Positions 58,712 through 64,000 of a DNA stretch of 64,000 bases are shown here, in pieces. The DNA is from Hydractinia symbiolongicarpus (lineage: Eukaryota > Cnidaria > Hydrozoa > Anthoathecata > Hydractiniidae). The position numbers and the translations under genes were made by a program. Position 1 is the first letter of the stretch. Every line of letters starts with the position of its first letter. The stretch covers positions 6,448,001-6,512,000 of the forward strand of contig NC_079886.1 of the NCBI RefSeq assembly GCF_029227915.1. Direction: 5' to 3'. The notes beneath the pieces were generated by a model. It was given only the letters and a program-made list of their open reading frames with translations. It made no database searches and had not been told where the DNA came from.

Positions 58712-61700
58712 ATGAAAAAATATTATTTAATATTTTTCCATATCATTTTTTTAGTATTTCAAGACAAACACTCAGGTAATTTTTTTCTTTCCATATAAAA
58801 TGTCATTTTCGTTAAAAAAATGCTTGACTATTAAGAATATTCTCAATAGATGCCGATATTTTCATTTCACAACGAAATGGAAGAGATGGTGCGTCGTGTG
58901 GAACTATCTTCCTACCTTGTTTATCCCTACAATATGCATTAGCCTACAGAGTAAAACCAAAAGAACATATTCGGTTGGATGGGGGAGAAAAGAAACCATA
59001 TGTGTATGTTGTAAACAAACCAATTCATATCACAAATGAAATTTTCATCTCAAGTTACCAAAACGACTACATTCGTCCTATTATATTGATGGTAAATAAA
59101 AAAACGTATTTATTCGAATCCCGTGGTGAAAAAGGAATAAAAATTGATGTTAGAAATATCGACTTTCGAAATATATCTCTCCTAATATTAAATAACGCAT
59201 GCAATGTGAAGATTGTTAATTGCAGTTTCAGAGACGCTCCAACTGCTGTGTTGTTTCGAAAAATACCCAAACAAAGTAACTGGTTAGAAACAGTTACAAT
59301 TTATATATTGAACAGTAATTTTTTTAATTCCACAGCCACAGAGATATGTTGCATAAGAAATATTGAAGTAGTCTTGGAGAATTGTGTTTTTCAAGGTGAT
59401 AAAAGGTATACACTAAACATTGAAAGAATTTCACAGCATGGTGTGGTGAATGTTACAAATTGTTACATAGACGCTCAACGAGGACCTAATTTGCACTTCG
59501 GAAGAAAATGTATTTCATCGGTTAATGTCCTCAATACGTCGTTTATCAACAATTATTTTGATGCTGCATTGTGTGGATTATGTTTAGACTTATGTTTAAA
59601 CCTAGTTATCGAGAAATCAACTTTTTTAGGACATAAACCAGCTGTTGACATAAGCAGAGTTAAAAACGCTGAAATTACACATTGCAATTTCACAAAAAAT
59701 CATAGGGGTGCAATACGAAGTTCAAGCAGCACCTTTGTTGCAAACAAATGTAATTTCTCTTATAACACTGGCTTGGCAGGGGGGGCTATATTTAGCAGCA
59801 ATAGTGTAGCAAAAATAAACCATTCTATATTTTATCACAACTCTGCATTATATTCTGGTGGAACCGTACATGCTGTGTCGAGTGGATCATTTCCTCCAAC
59901 TTTTCTGTTTGTACAAAATTCTGAGATGTATGCCACACCTACATATGGCTTTACTGCCGGTATAATAATACGTTCTGACATAGAGTTATACCTTACAAAC
60001 GTATTATTATCAATATTAAAATCGTCGATAGAGTTACCACTACTTGAAATTTTGAATTTGGAAAGGTCAGATACATATTTTCGGCAAAAATGGGTGAGTA
60101 ATGCTAATATGTCCTGTCCAAGAAATTATAAAGTCGTTCTTCCATCCCAATATCCATATATTTCAGCTCGATGTCGGCGTTGCCCAAAAGGAATGTACAG
60201 CATAGCTAAAGACACTTTGCAAATTCTAAAGACAATTGGAAAAAAGCCATTCATTGTTGTAAAAAAATCAAACTTCAGCTGCATTGCATGTCCTTCCATC
60301 CCAATATCCATATATTTCAGCTCGATGTCGGCGTTGCCCAAAAGGAATGTACAGCATAGCTAAAGACACTTTGCAAATTCTAAAGACAATTGGAAAAAAG
60401 CCATTCATTGTTGTAAAAAAATCAAACTTCAGCTGCATTGCATGTCCTTCTGGGGGTAGATGTGAATACAATATTCAAAGTAGAGGGAATTTCTGGGGCT
60501 ATGTTAAGAGAAAGAATCAAATACGATTTCTACCTTGTCCATCGTATTACTGTTGCTCACGTAAATGTGAATCCTACAATGACTGCAACAAATACAGAGA
60601 AGGAATTTTGTGTGGAACCTGCAAAAAAGGTTTTCATCTGAATTACTTTAACGAAGACTGCGTTCAAAACAATGATTGCCATATAATTTCATCATGGATG
60701 CTACTTACATTGTATACTGTCTCTTATGTACTCCTGCTAATGTACTATAAAAGTGTTGTGACTTTTTTAAGTAATGCTCTTTCTAAGCTTTGCTCCAATA
60801 AGACAAAAGTTAATTCATCTCATAGCAAGGGAATTTGTAATGATCATGAACAATTACTAGGGTATGCAGCATTTCTTGAGGACGCTGAAATTAACGATGA
60901 AAATAACGTGATTGACGACAAGGAAGACAATCTCACGCTACTGTTTGGAGAAGAAACAGTAGAAAAAGAATTAAAATGTGAAAATGAAGCAATGAAAAAT
61001 GACATTAACAAAAGCATCATTGGTTCTGGTATGAAAACTATTTTCTTTTTCTTTTACCAAATGGAAATTTTGTTACATATTCCAACCGCAGAAGAGGACC
61101 GTTATAACTATTTGAGACAATTAAAAAATGCGATATCGAATATCTTTAATCTGCAAATGGTTCAGTCTCACCTATCTAAACTCTGCTTCATGGAGAATCT
61201 TGATGCAGTTTCTAAACAAATCATTAAAGCCAGCAACGTGTTTATGCTTCTTTTGGTGCTTGTTGTTGCTGTTGGTATTATTACCATGTTCAGCCTAATA
61301 AAGAAGAAGGTAAAATCAAAATGTTTCGAATATTTTAGTAAATATCAAATCACTGACAAAATTCGGAACTGCTTCATACAAGTTGCATTACTTGGCTATA
61401 CCAGTGTGACCACATTTTGTTTCACCATGCTTCATTGCGTCGAGATAAACAACAAGAAACACTTGTTTATCAAAGGTGATGTTGTGTGTTACACATGGTG
61501 GCAATATTGCATTCTTTTCGTAACATTGTTATGGGTATTACCATTTGGAGTTTCGATATGTCTGTCAATCAAAATGCTACAAGAAAAGAAATTGCGCCTA
61601 AAAATGTTTTACATTACTTTAGTTTTTCCACCTGTGTCATTTTATTATTACTTGCAGCATGTTTGCCGCCCAACCACGGTAAATGTTAGCAGAGAGGAGC

Positions 61701-62173
61701 TTACAAAAATGCATAGCATATGTGAGTTATTCACAGGGCCATTTAGATCAAATATCTCTGGTCAGTTTAATTGGGAATCAGTGATAATTATTCGGCGATT
61801 ATTGATTGCTGTCATTTGTAATTTTGTGGTGAATCCAATTGCACGAATGTTGTTGACGTTACCTTTGCTGTTATCATACCTGGTTCACCATTTGTGTGTG
61901 TCACCATACCGTAACAAGTTGTTAAATCGTTTGGAAACCATTTGTCTGTCAAGTTTGTTGATTATTAATATGGAGAATCTATTGTTTGCCTTTCTCTACA
62001 TGAACGATCAATCAAGTATACCTGGCATTAAGGAAATCACAAACGTTTGTGTTTGGATTCAACATATTATTTTAACAGCGCCATTGTTTATTCTTGTTGT
62101 TGTTGTTGTTGTTGCTATTTTCTGGGTGGTTGTTGTTGCAGTTAAGAAGTGTATGCAACGGAAGCAAGATTAA
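58712..62173 (+). CDS. Beta-helix, Cys-rich, multi-pass membrane protein (2 exons, frame broken by a duplication)
   Basis: Exon 1, 58712-58775, is a signal peptide (MKKYYLIFFHIIFLVFQDKH) ending TCAG/GTAATT, phase 1. Exon 2 starts at 58850 after TCTCAATAG; the join gives DADIFISQRNGRDGASCG, then PCLSLQYALAYRV and IRLDGGEKKPYVYV, the usual start of a right-handed parallel beta-helix. About 350 residues of helix coils follow (VNVTNCYID, NCNFSYNTGLAGGAIF), then a Cys-rich stalk (RCRRCPKGMYS, CIACPSGGRCEY, CGTCKKGFHL). A C-terminal region of about 8-9 membrane helices ends in a Val-rich helix. A perfect 154-bp tandem duplication at 60139-60446 shifts the frame; with one copy the frame would be continuous at 1077 residues. 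Function unknown; similar extracellular-beta-helix multi-pass proteins form expanded families in simple animals and protists. A poly(A) signal candidate is at 62494. Confidence 0.78.
60139..60446 (+). repeat. Perfect 154-bp tandem duplication inside a coding exon
   Basis: 60139-60292 and 60293-60446 are identical, each starting CTTCCATCCCAATATCC, with CTTC repeated once more at the right end. 154 is not a multiple of three, so the duplication changes the frame and ends the first reading frame at about 60363. There is no AGGT within the unit, so splicing at the same point in both copies cannot remove it. It is either very recent or an assembly artefact. Confidence 0.95.
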
Positions 62174-64000
62174 GTTCAGAGTGAAGATAAAACGCTATAA
62201 TACTCTTTAATGTTGATATTCTCCCCTGCTCCCTTGATTATATATTTAAGTAAAATGTTATTTGTAAAAAGGGTTTACATAAATTTGCTAATAACACTTG
62301 TCAACTTCACCTTACCGTAATTTTAAAGTCGTAAATTCCCCTTAATGACTTTTTTAAACTTGCGATTTGAATAAGAATATTTCCTTCATCAAGTTTTGTC
62401 AATTTTATGGTAATTTTTAGCAGAGTATTTTAAAGGTATTGTTTACTTGCATGCTTTGTTCTTTAATTTGTTAAATATGTGTAATAATACCCAAATAAAA
62501 TTGTTTTGAAAACTGGTGTTATGTTTGACATTTTCGTGTTCATCTCTTCTTATAGTTTGTCTTAATATGGTAACGAGGAAGGAAAATGTATTTGTAGCCA
62601 ATCCGCTTGAATTTATTAGAATGTTTAGCCAAACCCTAAATATTTAGCCTTAAAAGATGACCATAGTCTTCATTTCCCATGTGAATATGTATAATAAGTC
62701 TCTTTTTCCCTGTGTTTTTTAACATTCCCACCTTTAAATTTTATAATACATTTATATAATATATTTTATAAACATCTATCGTCTTTCAGGACCGTTGACT
62801 TCATCTTGCTCAACCAAATGTTATTTCTCCTCGATATCTGACAATGAAGAAAAGGGGGAAAATAGAATATTGGTGTGTGTTGACTGTCCTTTTTTAAACA
62901 GAAAACAGGAAAAACTGTATTCTACTTTGAAATGGATTCATCGTTGGTCAAGTCCATAACAACCTGAGAAATAGGTCAAACAAGGTATAAAGTTGATTCG
63001 AGATACCTGCATTGCTTTGTCACACTTTGTACAACATGAAATATTTAAGTGCAGAGAAATTGCAGTATGTTTTCCATAAAATGCACAAAAAATTCTAAAA
63101 ATGTTTTTTAAGTGGATTTTTCCACAGGTCTAAACAACCAGTCTGTTATAATAATACTCCACATTAAGGAATAACTGAAATAACATGTCACGTTTGCTAA
63201 ACCATTCCCAGTATATAAAGTGTAAACATAACAGATGAATATCAGATTCTTCAATTTCACAAAACAATTTAACAGAATTTGTTACAACCCTTTATAGATA
63301 TCTCGTCGAAGAGACATCTCGTTGAATACATTCTCGTCCAAGACCTTTGTATCTCAAAGAGTTCTGTGGTCGAAGACGTGAAGACGTTTCAGACTTTATG
63401 GTTGCAAAAAAAGTTTCAAACCAAATTGACAACAACAATAGCAATATTTATAACAGAACAATTACAATCCCTGTAGTTTTCAAATCCGTTATGCAAATAT
63501 AAATTAGCAAACAATAAAATTCCTACGTAATCAAATCGCTTTATTTTATGTCACATGATTTGTTCTAGCCAATTAAAAACGTACACAAACTTTTATAAAA
63601 TACAAAACATTTTTTGGAGGATGTTTATAGGCGTTTTTAAGAAACATTTGCCGAGCACAAATAGACATACCTTTCGTATTGATGGATAAAATGTTGCCCA
63701 GTGGGTATGAACGTGTGAATAGCTGGCATAATACGCCAAAATACCCTGGTAGTCCTTATTATTATCGAGCATGTATCGAAAAAGATAAAAAAAACTCTTA
63801 GAATAGGAAATTCATTTGGCTGGTTGATATACTTTCGGTTTGAGGTCGGAGGAAGAACACGAGGACGGACATTGTAGAAGATATCGTAGCAAAATTACCA
63901 GACAAAAACGTAAAAAAGCATAAAAAGATGAACAACTCGATAATAACATATCAAAGAGCATTGGAATATATATAATATTCTTGGTATAAATAATCCTGCA
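62174..64000. other. Intergenic to the right edge
   Basis: No gene is supported. 63112-63159 carries a diverged junction block of the ~720-bp repeat family (GTGGATTTTTCCACAGGTC, then CAGTCTGTTATAATAATACT), but the rest of the unit is absent. The remaining sequence is AT-rich. Confidence 0.45.

Overview
The window looks like nuclear DNA of a marine invertebrate animal, most likely a cnidarian and perhaps a hydrozoan. This rests on AT-rich sequence, short GT-AG introns, mosaic extracellular proteins, an ankyrin-linked cGAS-like enzyme, and a mix of CR1-like LINE, Penelope-like, DIRS-like, copia-like and small DNA transposon remnants. The species cannot be fixed from the sequence alone.

Six protein-coding loci can be supported. 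(1) Bases 2-1714, +: the 3' part of an ankyrin plus cGAS-like/Mab-21 nucleotidyltransferase with all catalytic residues present. (2) 14858-19416, +: a giant leucine-rich-repeat (LRR) single-pass receptor whose three small 3' exons give a tyrosine-rich tail. (3) 27286-31645, -: a paralogous LRR receptor with a one-base frameshift and a different tail carrying paired YxxI/YxxL motifs. (4) 45557-48614, +: a five-exon secreted PAN-like, ricin-type and PA14-like mosaic protein. (5) 51483-53106, -: a two-exon amino-acid transporter of the AAAP family. (6) 58712-62173, +: a parallel beta-helix, Cys-rich, multi-pass membrane protein interrupted by a perfect 154-bp frameshifting tandem duplication. A decayed third LRR receptor lies at 10.6-11.2 kb.

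The rest is repeats and transposon debris. 2.4-5.6 kb holds a Tc1-like MITE, a DIRS-like RT remnant, a Penelope-like GIY-YIG remnant and a tRNA-derived SINE. 9.6-14.5 kb holds a piggyBac-like MITE, a 128-bp tandem repeat and 1.05 kb of a 9-bp repeat. 19.4-26.7 kb holds a 3'-UTR inverted repeat, a 41-bp tandem repeat and two CR1-like LINE copies. 36.5-44.3 kb holds a ~720-bp repeat family in tandem, rich in TGACGTCA palindromes; one copy is split by a 1.9-kb TIR element, and a 420-bp foldback element lies nearby. 51.1 kb has a perfect 54-unit tetranucleotide array, and 56-58.4 kb has a copia remnant and strong hairpins.

Taken together, the cGAS-like enzyme, the LRR receptor cluster with SH2-binding-type tails, the lectin-like mosaic and the beta-helix membrane protein suggest a recognition or innate-immunity neighbourhood. 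That reading is inferred from domain content; nothing in the sequence proves that the genes work together.
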